Assembly (NCBI GenBank): GCA_947303855.1
Contig: CAMYZO010000030.1
Location: 1-34,992 of the forward strand
Length of the DNA stretch: 34,992 nt
Direction of reading: 5' to 3'
Origin: an uncultured Prevotellaceae bacterium
GTDB taxonomy: Bacteria > Bacteroidota > Bacteroidia > Bacteroidales > Bacteroidaceae
A program made the translations under genes and the position numbers. The notes under the pieces are model-generated. The model was not told the origin of the DNA. It ran no database searches and worked only from the letters and a program-made list of their open reading frames with translations. Positions 1 through 10,400 of the stretch are shown in pieces. Numbering within the stretch: position 1 is the first letter of the stretch; each line of letters begins with the position of its first letter.

Positions 1-76
1 TGGCGTTGTTGACGATGCCCTCGATGTCGCATTCGTAGTCGCGCACCTGCATCTGGGTTTCAAAACAGTATTTCAT
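1..76 (-). CDS. Acyl-CoA thioesterase, hotdog fold (5' end only)
   Basis: Only the first 25 codons are inside the window; the gene runs off the left edge on the minus strand. The visible residues include VRDYECDIEGIVNNA (residues 11-25), the N-terminal strand and active-site loop of the 4-hydroxybenzoyl-CoA thioesterase/YbgC type of hotdog-fold enzymes. In that family an Asp followed by G-x-V-x(N/H)-A lines the acyl-CoA site; D17 would be the equivalent here. Members hydrolyse acyl-CoA thioesters in the cytoplasm. The ATG at 74-76 is the only sensible start. It lies 62 nt downstream of the DUF2851 gene in the same direction, so co-transcription is likely. Substrate cannot be inferred from so short a piece. 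Confidence 0.75.
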   Translation of the reverse strand, partial: MKYCFETQMQVRDYECDIEGIVNNA

Positions 77-84
77 CTATCTTC

Positions 85-126
85 TTCACTATTCATTACT
101 CACTGTTCATTATTCATTATTCATTA
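85..126. repeat. Six tandem heptamers, consensus YTCAYTR
   Basis: Six consecutive 7-nt units fill most of the spacer between the DUF2851 stop and the thioesterase start. Four units are TTCATTA, and the others are TTCACTA and CTCACTG. Read on the transcribed minus strand, the main unit is TAATGAA, which contains TAA, ATG and TGA overlapping. Because 7 is not a multiple of 3, the tract places stop and start codons in all three frames. Confidence 0.85.
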
Positions 127-138
127 GCTCGAAGAGCG

Positions 139-1440
139 CTAAGAGCGCTTAGCGCGCAAATACTCGTAGCCGAAGCGGCAGCGCAGGCAGTCGCGGCGGT
201 CGCAATATTCCTTTTTCAGTTGAATCAGAGCCTGCGAGTCGCCGGCCGACATGACGGGCAGTCCGCACTGCTGCCACATGCGTATGATGTGGTTGTTCTC
301 AGGCTTCAGCTGTTCCAGCAGGTCGAAGGCCCGGTCGCACAGTTCTTCGCTCTGGCGGTGGCGCCCCATGGCGAAGAGCACGGGGATGGCCGTGTTGATG
401 ATGAGCAGGTTCAGCGAACCGTAGGAGAGATGCTTCCCGTTCTTGGCGCTGAGGGAGCCGAAGGTGTAGTGGGTCTCCCAGTAGGGCGTGACGTGCGAGG
501 CGAGCAGCGTCTTCAGTTCGTCGACGGTCTTGCACTCCAGGAGCTGGCTGAGGCCGGCCTTGCGCTGGTAGTAGAGGTTGGCCAGCTGTGACAGCCGTAT
601 ATGCGGGAAGTTCTGGGGTCTGAGGCGTAGGAAGTTCCAGCGGGCGGCATCCATGGGCTTCATCTGGAACTTATGTGCCAGATACAGGTATTCGTTGCGC
701 AGGCGTGCCAAATAGCCGTCGTTGAGGGCATCCTGCTGGTAGTGGGCGGGCACGGTGTCGAGCTCCAGCAGACCGGCCTGTCCTAAGAAGATAGCCTCAA
801 TCTGGAACAGGTCGTCGCGGTGGTGGCCTACGGCCTTCAGCGGCACGTTGAGTGCCCACTGCTCGAAGGTGTCGCTGTTGATGCCGAAGCCGTAGTTGCG
901 GGCCAGGGTGACGAAGTAGGCATCTTCCCACGAGCCGCCGCACTGCTCGGCCCGCCGGCGTATGTCCTCAGTCTTACGCTCCAGCCGCTCTGTCTGCAGG
1001 GCCGCCATCCAGGAGTGTACAGTGAGCCGTGTCAGGTCAGGGATGATGCGGTAGCAGGGCGGGTACTGGTCGGTCTTCAGCAGTTCGTCGTAATTCTCCT
1101 GGATGGACTGCGGCACGCTGAGTTGCAGCTGCGGCAGGTAGTGTCCCTGTGAGTTCTGCACATCGCGGTCTACCGTCTGGCAGACGTGCAGCACCACGTT
1201 GTCGTAGCGCGGGTCGCGGTCATGCCCGTGTTGGTACCAGTCGCTGGCACGGTCGTGAATCTCGACGTTGCCCACCCAGAGCGTGCCGCCAATCTTCACC
1301 TTGGCATTGAAGAAGTCGGGACCGGCATTGCGGTTATGCAGTCCGGGGTCAACAATCTCTACGCTGCGGCCGTCGGTAGTCGACAGTTCCTTCAGGGGCA
1401 GTAGCTTGTGTTTCCAGGTGTAATGCAGCAGCTGTTCCAT
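139..1440 (-). CDS. DUF2851 family protein
   Basis: A 433-aa protein that matches the DUF2851 family, common in Bacteroidota and of unknown function. The N-terminal region has the family hallmarks: EIVDPGLHNRNAGPDFFNAK at about residues 28-47, followed by WVGNVEIHDRASDWYQHGHD at about 55-74. The C-terminus carries a cysteine cluster, C-x4-C-x2-C, in CDRRDCLRCRFGYEYL, which might bind a metal; that is inference. No signal peptide or membrane segment is visible, so it is probably cytoplasmic. The Met start with MEQLLHYTWK is the usual family N-terminus. It lies 26 nt downstream of the ATPase gene on the same strand and upstream of the thioesterase, so the three probably share a transcript. A self-complementary AGCGCT-CTT-AGCGCT sequence at the stop codon is too weak to call a terminator. 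Confidence 0.9.
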   Translation of the reverse strand: MEQLLHYTWKHKLLPLKELSTTDGRSVEIVDPGLHNRNAGPDFFNAKVKIGGTLWVGNVEIHDRASDWYQHGHDRDPRYDNVVLHVCQTVDRDVQNSQGHYLPQLQLSVPQSIQENYDELLKTDQYPPCYRIIPDLTRLTVHSWMAALQTERLERKTEDIRRRAEQCGGSWEDAYFVTLARNYGFGINSDTFEQWALNVPLKAVGHHRDDLFQIEAIFLGQAGLLELDTVPAHYQQDALNDGYLARLRNEYLYLAHKFQMKPMDAARWNFLRLRPQNFPHIRLSQLANLYYQRKAGLSQLLECKTVDELKTLLASHVTPYWETHYTFGSLSAKNGKHLSYGSLNLLIINTAIPVLFAMGRHRQSEELCDRAFDLLEQLKPENNHIIRMWQQCGLPVMSAGDSQALIQLKKEYCDRRDCLRCRFGYEYLRAKRS

Positions 1441-1466
1441 ACGCTTGTCGTTGATGGTTTATTAAT

Positions 1467-2531
1467 CTATATTCCTCTGAGAATCCACTCTTTGAAAAAC
1501 GGGTCTTCTATTTCGTAACGGTCTGAGTAGATGACATAGCCGTCTTTCTGCATACGCTTCAAGGCACTATATATCGTACTTGTCGGATATTCCTTTGTCT
1601 GTAGCGTGCTGTTCTTTGCCAGACTCTGCAAGATCCATTTGTTGGTGCGCTTGAAACTCATCCACAGCCGCTCGTAGTCAAGACCGTGCGAAATGACGAT
1701 GTGGTCGATGGCGGTAGCCAGGGCGTCCTCCTTTTCTGGCTGCAGGACACTGACATTCCACACGTTAGCCGCCAGCTGCTGAGAGTAGTACGGATGGCAG
1801 GCAGTATAGTCCAGGATGCAATCGGCCAGCGCGTTGCTGTTATCCGCGAACCGGGGTTTGAGACGCTCTGACAGGTAGCGGTGGAAATCGTCACGGGGCA
1901 GTTTCCCAAGCCGCATCATCTCACCGAAATGATAGAATGGCGACTTCTTGCGCTCGAAGATGTCGGTCATCATGTTCTCCTGGCTTCCCAGCAAAATGTA
2001 ATTGATGTGCTCCTGCTTCTGCATAATGGCTCGCAACTTCTTGTCCAGAGAAGGGCCAAGGTCAAGTATCTCCTGGAACTCATCAAGCACCATGATGATT
2101 CTGTCCTCCCGGGTATGGGCTTTTTCTATCAGCTCCATCACGTCTTCAAGCAGGATGGAGGCATCAACGCCTGGCTGAAAGGAAACATCCATAGAACCAG
2201 TCAATGGGTTCGTCGACAAGGTGGGGATGATGCGGAAGTGGGTTATCAGGTGGCGTATGCGTTCCAACGGGTGGATTTTGAAAAACTCCCGCAGCAGCTT
2301 GGCCGAGAGGTCTGCAACCGATGTCACTTGCTGCAGGTTAACGGTCATGCTTTTCCTGCCGCTCTGGCTCAGCGCCTTTGTCACTACGCTGCTTTTTCCA
2401 AAACGGCGGGGACTTATCAGGATAAGGTGGTTGGCGCTCTCCACGAAGTGGCGGATATAGGCCACCTCTTCCACCCTGTCAGTGAAGTATTCCTCTTCAA
2501 CGATAGTGCCGAACTTAAAGGGATTCTCCAT
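1467..2531 (-). CDS. AAA-type ATPase (ATPase_2-like) with C-terminal winged helix
   Basis: A 354-aa P-loop ATPase. The Walker A region reads SPRRFGKSS (residues 40-48), with K46 and S47 as nucleotide-binding residues; the first glycine of the classical motif is replaced, as is usual in this group. Walker B is IIMVLDEFQE with D150-E151, and ILLGSQ (179-184) resembles a sensor strand. The last 70 residues (TIYSALKRMQKDGYVI, then DPFFKEWI) look like a winged-helix domain followed by the family's terminal motif. Such ATPases are abundant and often multicopy in Bacteroidota and archaea; their cellular role is not established. The start ATG is at 2529-2531 without a Shine-Dalgarno sequence. Its leader consists almost wholly of a tandem palindrome, which suggests special control. 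Confidence 0.85.
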   Translation of the reverse strand: MENPFKFGTIVEEEYFTDRVEEVAYIRHFVESANHLILISPRRFGKSSVVTKALSQSGRKSMTVNLQQVTSVADLSAKLLREFFKIHPLERIRHLITHFRIIPTLSTNPLTGSMDVSFQPGVDASILLEDVMELIEKAHTREDRIIMVLDEFQEILDLGPSLDKKLRAIMQKQEHINYILLGSQENMMTDIFERKKSPFYHFGEMMRLGKLPRDDFHRYLSERLKPRFADNSNALADCILDYTACHPYYSQQLAANVWNVSVLQPEKEDALATAIDHIVISHGLDYERLWMSFKRTNKWILQSLAKNSTLQTKEYPTSTIYSALKRMQKDGYVIYSDRYEIEDPFFKEWILRGI

Positions 2532-2533
2532 AT

Positions 2534-2564
2534 TACGACTTTTTTCGTTACGACTTTTTTCGTA
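2534..2564 (-). promoter_or_regulatory. Tandem palindromic leader element before the ATPase gene
   Basis: Two copies of a 16-nt palindrome, TACGAAAAAAGTCGTA on the minus strand, overlap with a 15-nt period. The copy farther from the start codon (2549-2564) is perfect; the copy nearer it (2534-2549) differs at one end base where the two share a nucleotide. The arms are TACGA/TCGTA around a 6-nt spacer. The pair lies between the predicted transcription start and the ATG, so it could be an operator or an RNA hairpin over the initiation site. Confidence 0.6.
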
Positions 2565-2571
2565 GTCGATG

Positions 2572-2603
2572 CAAAGGTACGATTAAAAGAGCGAAAAACC
2601 AAA
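2572..2603 (-). promoter_or_regulatory. Promoter for the ATPase-DUF2851-thioesterase genes
   Basis: On the minus strand TTTG (2600-2603) is followed after 20 nt by TACCTTTG (2572-2579). This matches the Bacteroidetes vegetative promoter, TTTG at -33 and TAnnTTTG at -7, with correct spacing. Transcription would start near 2565, giving a leader of about 35 nt occupied by the palindromic repeat. Confidence 0.75.
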
Positions 2604-2631
2604 TATATTTCTATGTTTTCGTGCGCTGCTT

Positions 2632-2662
2632 GTTGATTTTTGCGAATAAATTGTTACCTTTG
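2632..2662 (+). promoter_or_regulatory. Promoter for formate-tetrahydrofolate ligase
   Basis: TACCTTTG at 2655-2662 is a full match to the Bacteroidetes -7 box. A partial -33 box, GTTG (2632-2635), lies 19 nt upstream. The leader to the ATG at 2696 is about 27 nt, A-rich, with no Shine-Dalgarno sequence, as is usual for the phylum. It is divergent from the ATPase promoter. Confidence 0.65.
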
Positions 2663-2695
2663 TCGCCCGAAACCAATAACAATACATACTGACCT

Positions 2696-4372
2696 ATGAA
2701 GACAGACATACAGATAGCACGGGAATGTGAGCTGAAGCCGATTCACGAGATAGCCGCCGGGATGGACATTCCGGCAGAGCAGATAGAACCCTATGGACGC
2801 TACATGGCAAAGGTGCCCGTCAGTCTGATTGACGAGCAGCGGGTGAAACAGAGCCGCCTCATACTGGTGACAGCCATCTCGCCGACGAAGGCGGGCATCG
2901 GCAAGACCACCGTCAGCATTGGCCTGACCCTGGGACTTAACAAACTGGGCAAGCGCGCCGTGGTGGCCCTGCGCGAACCGTCGTTAGGTCCCTGCTTCGG
3001 CATGAAGGGCGGCGCTGCCGGCGGCGGCTATGCCCAGGTGCTGCCCATGGAGAAGATCAACCTGCACTTTACCGGCGACTTCCATGCCGTGACATCGGCC
3101 CACAACACCATCAGTGCCCTGCTCGACAACTATTTGTACCAGCACCGTAAGGACGGCTTTTCACTGCGTGAGATTTACTGGAAGCGCGTGCTCGACGTCA
3201 ACGACCGCGCCCTGCGTAACGTCGTCACCGGACTGCGGGGCGACGGTGTGGTGTCAGAAACGGGGTTCGACATCACGCCGGCCTCCGAGCTGATGGCCAT
3301 CCTCTGTCTGGCCACCAGCGAGGAAGACCTGCAGCGGCGTATTGAGAACATCGTCCTGGGCATCACTGCCGACGGACGGCCCTTCCGCGTGCGCGACCTT
3401 GGCGTGGCGGGAGCCATCACGGTGCTGCTGCGCGATGCCCTGAACCCCAACCTGGTGCAGACCACCGAGCACACGCCGGCCTTTATCCATGGCGGACCCT
3501 TTGCCAATATCGCCCACGGCTGCTCCAGTGTCGTGGCCACGAAGATGGCCATGACCTTCGGCGACTATGTGGTGACGGAGGCCGGCTTCGGTGCCGACCT
3601 CGGTGCCGAGAAGTTCTTCGACATCAAATGCCGCAAGGCGGGTCTGCTGCCACGCCTCGTCGTCATCGTCGCCACCACCCAGGGACTGAAGATGCACGGC
3701 GGCATTGACATAGAGCACATCAAGGAGCCTAACGCGGAAGGACTGCGTGAGGGGTTGAAGAACCTGAACCGCCACATCAATAACATGCAGGGCTTCGGAC
3801 AGCCCGTCATCGTGACGCTGAACCGCCATGACACCGACATAGACGACGAGATAGACCTCGTGCGCCGCAACTGCGAGGACCAGGGCGTATGCTTTGCCGT
3901 GAACGAGGCTTTCCTGCGGGGCGGTGACGGTGCCGTGGAACTGGCTCAGAAGGTGGTCGACACCATCGACAGCATCCGTCCGCTGCCCATCCACTTCGCC
4001 TATCCCGACAACGACACCATCGAGGGTAAGATTGAGAAGGTGTGCAAGCGTATCTATGGCGCCGCTGCCGTGGAGTTCACCAAGACCGGCAAGAAGCGGC
4101 TGGAGTCTATCAGAACCATCTTTGCCGACGACGAGAGCATCAGGCACTACCCCGTCTGCATTGCCAAGACCCAGTATTCGTTCAGTGCCGACTCCACCCG
4201 CTACGGCTCGCCTGAGGGCTTCACCATCCGCATCCGCGATGTCATCCTGAACTGCGGCAGCGAAATGATTGTGGCCATAGCAGGCGACATGCTTCGCATG
4301 CCGGGACTGCCCAAGAGTCCGCAGGCAGAGCGCATCACCATCGTCGACGGCAACATCGAAGGTTTGTCGTAG
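2696..4372 (+). CDS. fhs: Formate-tetrahydrofolate ligase
   Basis: A 558-aa cytoplasmic enzyme, full length for the family (about 555-560 aa). It catalyses ATP-dependent formation of 10-formyltetrahydrofolate from formate and tetrahydrofolate, feeding one-carbon units to purine, formyl-Met and serine/glycine metabolism. The nucleotide-binding loop is TKAGIGKTT (residues 64-72), followed by the family-specific [20 protein letters not shown] and the [15 protein letters not shown] segment. The C-terminal part has [13 protein letters not shown], also conserved. The start [10 protein letters not shown] is 34 nt after a clear -7 box. The gene stands alone, ending in a hairpin terminator, and is divergent from the ATPase. 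Nothing is unusual about it. Confidence 0.97.
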   Translation: MKTDIQIARECELKPIHEIAAGMDIPAEQIEPYGRYMAKVPVSLIDEQRVKQSRLILVTAISPTKAGIGKTTVSIGLTLGLNKLGKRAVVALREPSLGPCFGMKGGAAGGGYAQVLPMEKINLHFTGDFHAVTSAHNTISALLDNYLYQHRKDGFSLREIYWKRVLDVNDRALRNVVTGLRGDGVVSETGFDITPASELMAILCLATSEEDLQRRIENIVLGITADGRPFRVRDLGVAGAITVLLRDALNPNLVQTTEHTPAFIHGGPFANIAHGCSSVVATKMAMTFGDYVVTEAGFGADLGAEKFFDIKCRKAGLLPRLVVIVATTQGLKMHGGIDIEHIKEPNAEGLREGLKNLNRHINNMQGFGQPVIVTLNRHDTDIDDEIDLVRRNCEDQGVCFAVNEAFLRGGDGAVELAQKVVDTIDSIRPLPIHFAYPDNDTIEGKIEKVCKRIYGAAAVEFTKTGKKRLESIRTIFADDESIRHYPVCIAKTQYSFSADSTRYGSPEGFTIRIRDVILNCGSEMIVAIAGDMLRMPGLPKSPQAERITIVDGNIEGLS

Positions 4373-4391
4373 AAACACCAATAAATCTCTG

Positions 4392-4429
4392 AAAAAAACC
4401 AAAATTCGCTTGTCGGTTTTGGTTTTTTT
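4392..4429. terminator. AT-rich hairpin terminator after fhs
   Basis: A-rich arm 4392-4404 (ending ACCAAAA) pairs perfectly over 13 bp with 4417-4429 (TTTTGGT followed by T), around a 12-nt loop. The T-run on the plus strand and A-run on the left arm make it a rho-independent terminator that could work in both directions. It starts 19 nt after the fhs stop codon. Confidence 0.8.
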
Positions 4430-4440
4430 TATTATCTTTG
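4409..4440 (+). promoter_or_regulatory. Promoter of the giant surface-protein operon
   Basis: TATCTTTG at 4433-4440 fits the TAnnTTTG -7 box. CTTG at 4409-4412, 20 nt upstream, is a one-mismatch -33 box. The -33 box lies in the loop of the fhs terminator, so terminator and promoter overlap physically. The leader to the ATG at 4478 is about 30 nt and strongly A-rich, with no Shine-Dalgarno motif. Confidence 0.65.
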
Positions 4441-4477
4441 CACCATCGTAGATAAAAACTAAAAAAACCATAAAAGA

Positions 4478-7400
4478 ATGAAAGCACATTTATTAAGATT
4501 GATGCTTCTCATCATCTGTGTATTGATGGGGGCAAGTGCTTGGGGGCAAAGCGAAAAGCAGGCCCTGCAAGTACCAAACATTTGGTATGATTCTGACGCG
4601 GGTCAATACCAAGCTAATTTCGACCTATACCAATATGTCGGTGAAGATGATGTATGTGTTACCGTATACTACAGTATCGACGGCGGTAGCTATCAGACTT
4701 ACAGCGGATCAGGTTACTTCCCGATTCCTTTCGGCAGCACCATCAGCTACTATGCCAGCCATCCTGACTATGCCAACTCGCCAGTAACGACATTAACCGC
4801 TACTGTTCCTTTATGGAACACCATGGAATGGACAGATGGGGGGTATGAATATTTTTCGAGAGGCGAAGACGAGGCACTTGTCTTGTCTGACGACGGCCCC
4901 ACCAAGGGCTTCTATTGGCTTAAGTCAGAGGCCACAGGCGACCAGATTTCACAACATCTGAGCACACCTAATGAAAACATCAACGAGAACTTCAAACTGA
5001 GCAGCTATGGTCTCGCCTCAGCTGAAGAACGTACATACGGCTTTACAGGACTCGCAGCCGGACAGGTTTTGGTGCTTTATGTCAACACGGGTGCGCAAGA
5101 AATCATCAAAGACCCCGAAGTTCCTATCAAAAGCCGGATGAAAAAGGCTGCTCGCAGGCGCATCATTACTGGTAACGCTACACCACTGGTGACTGCCGTC
5201 GAGGGGTTAGAGTTAGACACCTGGAATTCAGAGGACAATGGAAACAATTCTTGGAAAACTTACTATTTGCGCGTTACTGCCAATGGCACGGTGAAGTTCA
5301 AGTTGGCAGCGGGTGCTAATCTGAATGGGATTGACGTGATGAGCGAGCGTGCGCCTGATATACCAACGTATAATGGGCCGACAGTGAACGGTGCCAACCG
5401 GACCTACGAAATCGTCAAGCCAGCAGGGGCTACCACGCTCTACTACACCACAGCGCTGGCCAACGAAGCTCCTGCCATAGGCACCAATGCCTATAGCAGT
5501 ACCACGGAAAACAGCGTCGAAGTGACCGTTACCGGCGAGGGCTATCTCTACGCTTACGGCATGAACAATGCCGGTACGTCGGAAATCGCCGAACAATATG
5601 TCAACGGCGTGATGCTGACACTGAACGCACCAAAAATCTACGACAAATATCAAAATGACGACCAGTGGATGGTAACCCTCAACAGCGACCAGTCTGATCT
5701 TGAAGGCTCGCCCGCGAGCTCCATATACTACCGCATTGACGACGGGCCAGAGACGCTCTATCAAGACCAGTATTTTGCCGTACCCGATGGCTCTACCCTC
5801 TCCTTCTGGGCTGTGGCCGACGGCTATACCACCTCACCCGTTGTCAGCGCCAAGGCTGCTGCTGAACCTCCGCTCGTTCAGGTGTGGAACGAGTCTTACA
5901 CAAGCTGGTACAGCTCAGGTGCCCTCACGTTGGGCAACGAAGTGGTTACGGGCCTCTATCAGTTGAAGTTCAATGGCAATGTCATTCGTAATGGCCGTCT
6001 GCTGACACCTCAGGAGAACATCAACAACAATTTTATGATGACCTACTATGGAGGTATCAGCTCCAGCGAGGAGCGAACTTACGCCCTAAGCGGACTTAAA
6101 GCCGGACAATACCTCTACGTATATTCCTACAAGAAGGTCACTCCCCTACAGGGTCTGGAAGCCAACGCTTGGACCAGCACTAACGACTGCACCCACCTGA
6201 AGGTGACAGCCGACGGTACCGTGAAGTTCAAACTTGATGCTGACCACACCGTGCGTTCCATCTATCTGTATGAGGAACCGCAGTATGGCGATGTGACGGT
6301 GGCCGATGCCAACGGCAACAGGCTCATCTACCACTACGAGAACCCCACATCGGTCGCCACGTTCACTGGCATTCACAGCTATGCTGCTGACGGAGACAAG
6401 GCCGGACGCATCATCATTGCCGACGAGGTGACCGACAGTAAGGGCAACACCCATGAGGTGAAGTACATTGGCGGCAGTCTCAGCAACCGTTACGACATCG
6501 TGAGCGTCGTGTTCGGCCAAAACATCACCTGCGTAGGCGGTCCTAAGGGCAATAGCAGTTCTGCCTTCAGCAGTTGTTCCAAGCTGGAGAGTGTAACGCT
6601 GAACGCCAAGCTCGACACCCTGGGCTCCTATGCTTTTGCTTACTGTAGAGCCTTGAAGGCTATTGATTTCATCGGGGCGGGAGTGACCGACCTCGTCATC
6701 GGCCAGTATGCATTTTACGACAATGACTCCCTGCGTACGCTGACCCTGCCTAAATGCATCGCTTCTCTGGGTAATTATGCGTTTAGCAGTTGCGATTCTT
6801 TGCGTTCCGTCGTGTTTGACGAGGAATCGGTTATCACGGCCATCCCTTCGTATTGCTTCAACAGCTGCCAAAACCTGCAGACTGTCACTTTCCCCAACTC
6901 TGTGCAGACCATTGGTACGAGAGCATTCGCTTATTGCACAAAACTGCGTGAGATAACCTTCGGAACAGGATTGGCTGCCAACGGGTTTGCCAACGACAGC
7001 TACTCGTTCGAAAATTGCAGCAATGTGGAGAAAATGACCATTCCGGGAGTGAACTTCCCCTTCCAGTGTTCTTTCTACTCTCTGCCCAACACGATGGCTC
7101 TCTTCGTACATCCTGACATGGTAGAAACCTATAAGGCGAGCGACTACACGAAGAAATACCACATCTTGGCCATCGGATCAACAACCGACTTCGATGTCGT
7201 TACCACGGCTGGCGGACAGCTGGCCACGAAGGTACCCGCCGAAGTGGCAGGCAACGCGCTGAGCCTGACCATTACAGGCCCCATCAACGGCACCGACATC
7301 AACCAGATTCACGAGCTGATGCCCTTCTTGGAGGTGCTTGACCTGAAGAACGCCCAGATTGTGACGGGCGGCGAAGAGTACTACCGCTTCTCGTTTAATA

Positions 7401-10400
7401 CAAGTACCAACAAGGCTTCCAAGGACACCTACTACCACTATGCCACGGAGAACGATGTTATCGGTCAGTATATGTTCTATAATATGCCTAACCTGAGGGA
7501 ACTCTCACTGCCGAACACTGCCACCACCATGGGCAACTACGCCGTGGCCAATAACGGCAAGCTCACACAGGTCAACATGCCCGCTGTTCTCACCACCATC
7601 GGCGAAAGTGCCTTCTACTACGACACTAAGTTGGAAAACGCCCACATTCCAAACGGTGTGACAACCATCGGACAGTATGCCTTCTATAACAACACTGTTC
7701 TCAAGACAGTCGTAATACCCGACGGCGTGACGCGCATTGAAGCCAGCACCTTCTATAACTGTGACGCTCTTACCACTGTCACGCTGCCCGACAATATTAC
7801 CTATATCGGCAATTCTGCATTTTACGATTGCGCCCTGCTTCATACCATCAATATTCCTGCACAGGTGGAGTCCATCGGCGATGATGCCTTCTACAACGAC
7901 TATAATCTGGCTTCACCCATCATCATCCCTGCCACCTGTAAGAGCATCGGACAATACGCTTTTTACTGCAACAGTCTCATGCCAAGCATCACATTCAACG
8001 AGGGACTCGAGACCATCGGTTACAATGCTTTCTACGGCTGCGAAAAATTAACCCAAATATCCCTGCCACAGAGCTTGACGGCGCTCGGCAGTTCTGCATT
8101 CCGCAATTGTAAGGGCCTCAAACAGTTCGTCTTCCCACAAAACATCAAGGAAGTACCCTACAGCGTACTATACAACTGCACAAACCTTGAGCAGGTAACT
8201 CTCGCACAGGGAACAACCAACATCGGAAGCGACGCCTTCAATAACTGTCAGAAACTCGCCACCGTCGACAACCTCAACCAGACAACGCTCACGTCACTCG
8301 GAAACAACGCCTTCTACTACACAGCACTCACCAACGTCACACTGCCAAACACCATCACATACATGGGGAGCAGCGTGTTCGCATATTGCACCAACCTGCA
8401 GAGCGCTAACATACCAACACCCATCGTCGACCTACCCAGCTACACCTTCCAAGCCTGCGGCAACCTCACTGAAGTCACCATGCACAATGGCATCCGAACC
8501 ATCGGAGCCTATGCCTTCAGCGACTGCAGTAGCCTCGCTTCCATCGAGCTGGACAACCAGGTCACTACCATCTCTGACTACGCCTTCAACAACTGCGAAA
8601 GCCTCCAGCTCGCAGCACTCCCCACCTCTCTCACATACATTGGCTACCAGGCTTTCTACAACACCACAGCACTCACCGCCGACCTCACCCTGCCCGAGTC
8701 GCTCACCACACTACGCAGGGGCGCATTCAATGGAAGTGCCATCACCGGTGTCACCATCCAAAAGAATATCAGCACGTTCGATACTGAGGTGTTCTATAAT
8801 TGTGCCGGCCTGGCAACAGTCTCCCTACCGCAGGACATGACCAAGATTCCCGACTACACATTCTACGGAACCACCGCACTACAGTCTATCTCACTGCCAA
8901 CGGCATTGCAGGACATCGGACATAATGCCTTCAACGGCAGCGGACTCACACAGGTCTCCTTGCCCGTCACCTTGCTCACCATCGGACAGTACGCACTCGC
9001 CAACACGCAAATCACTGAAATCAGGGTGCCTAAGAATGTCACTTCCGTCGGCAAGTACTTCGCCGCTGGATGCACGCGCCTCAAGACGGCTTACCTCGGG
9101 CGCAACCAGAACTATACCAGCGACAGCTACTTCAGCTATTTCGCCGGATGTGATAACTTGGAGCTGCTGCGAGTCTATGCCGGCACACCGCCCGCCATCT
9201 CCTCCTCATCAACATGGGTGGGGAACACCAGGACAACTTATACCGGCTATCGAACGAACTGCGTACTGGAGGTGCCACAAGGACAGGTCGACACCTATAA
9301 GGCGAAAGCTACCTGGAAACAGTTCAAGGAGATTCGGGCCTTCGAGAGCGACGATAGGCTCAACGATGCTGACTTCGCCATGATGCAGCAGCTCTACCAG
9401 CAACTGAACGGTGCCGCCTGGACCAAGCCCTGGGACCTCACCACCCAGCAACATGCCATCGGCAAGTGGCAGGGGGTCACCACAGAGGTGGATGCCGACG
9501 ACGATGAACTGTTCTATATCACCGCCATCGACCTTACTAACAGCGGCTTGGTCGGACAACTGCCTAAGGCTTTGTTCACGCTGCCCAGGCTCAGGTCTAT
9601 TAACCTCAGCCATAACACCATCGAGGCCAGGATCGATACGCTCATCGACAACGAGAATACGGTCATCGAAACTATCAACCTCGAGGGAAATCACCTCAAG
9701 GGCGACCTCTACCCCTTCGCCGTAAAGCTGCCTAACCTCACGAAACTGAATGTGCGCTACAACTGGCTGACTAAGATTTCGCAGGCTTTCTCGAACGACA
9801 AACTGTCAAATAATGATTTGAAGAGGGGCTATCAGTTTATTGACTATCAGACCAAACAGGTATATGTACCCGAAGAGATGATCGACGACGTGGTCATAAA
9901 CCTTACGCTTGGCGGACCCGTCAGCCTGGGCAACGATGTCAGTTTCCAGACCTACAGGCATTCATACGGAGACTTCAAATATTCTTTCTCCAACATGTAT
10001 CGTCTCTACAAGTCGGGGAGCAGTCTCTACACCAGCGACAACGAATTATATAAAAACAGCAACAGCCTCTGGAACATAAGCAGTTCGAATGTGTTCAACG
10101 CTTCCAAGAATGTGCTGACGGCTTACACATACGGTTATCAGAACTATTACTATTATGATTACTCGTATGACTACATCACCTTTATCTTCCGCCTTGACTG
10201 GAAGGACGGTGACGTCAATGCCGACCAGACTGTGGATGTGGCCGACCTGCAGAACGTGGTCTATTATGCACTAAACGAAAGTAAGCCCAGCAACCAGGCG
10301 TTCAACTTCACCACTGCCGATGCTAATGGCGACAGCAAAATCAACGTCAGCGACATCGTAGGCTGTGTGAACCGCATCCTGAACTATGAGGAACAGGATT

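Noticed and set aside
85..126. CRISPR array or phage attachment site
   Set aside because: Units of 7 nt without spacers; no cas genes, integrase or tRNA nearby.
3254..4489. 411-aa minus-strand open frame opposite fhs
   Set aside because: It is antisense to a fully conserved enzyme, has low-complexity composition (His, Val, Gly, Asp) and no recognisable domain; a codon-bias shadow.
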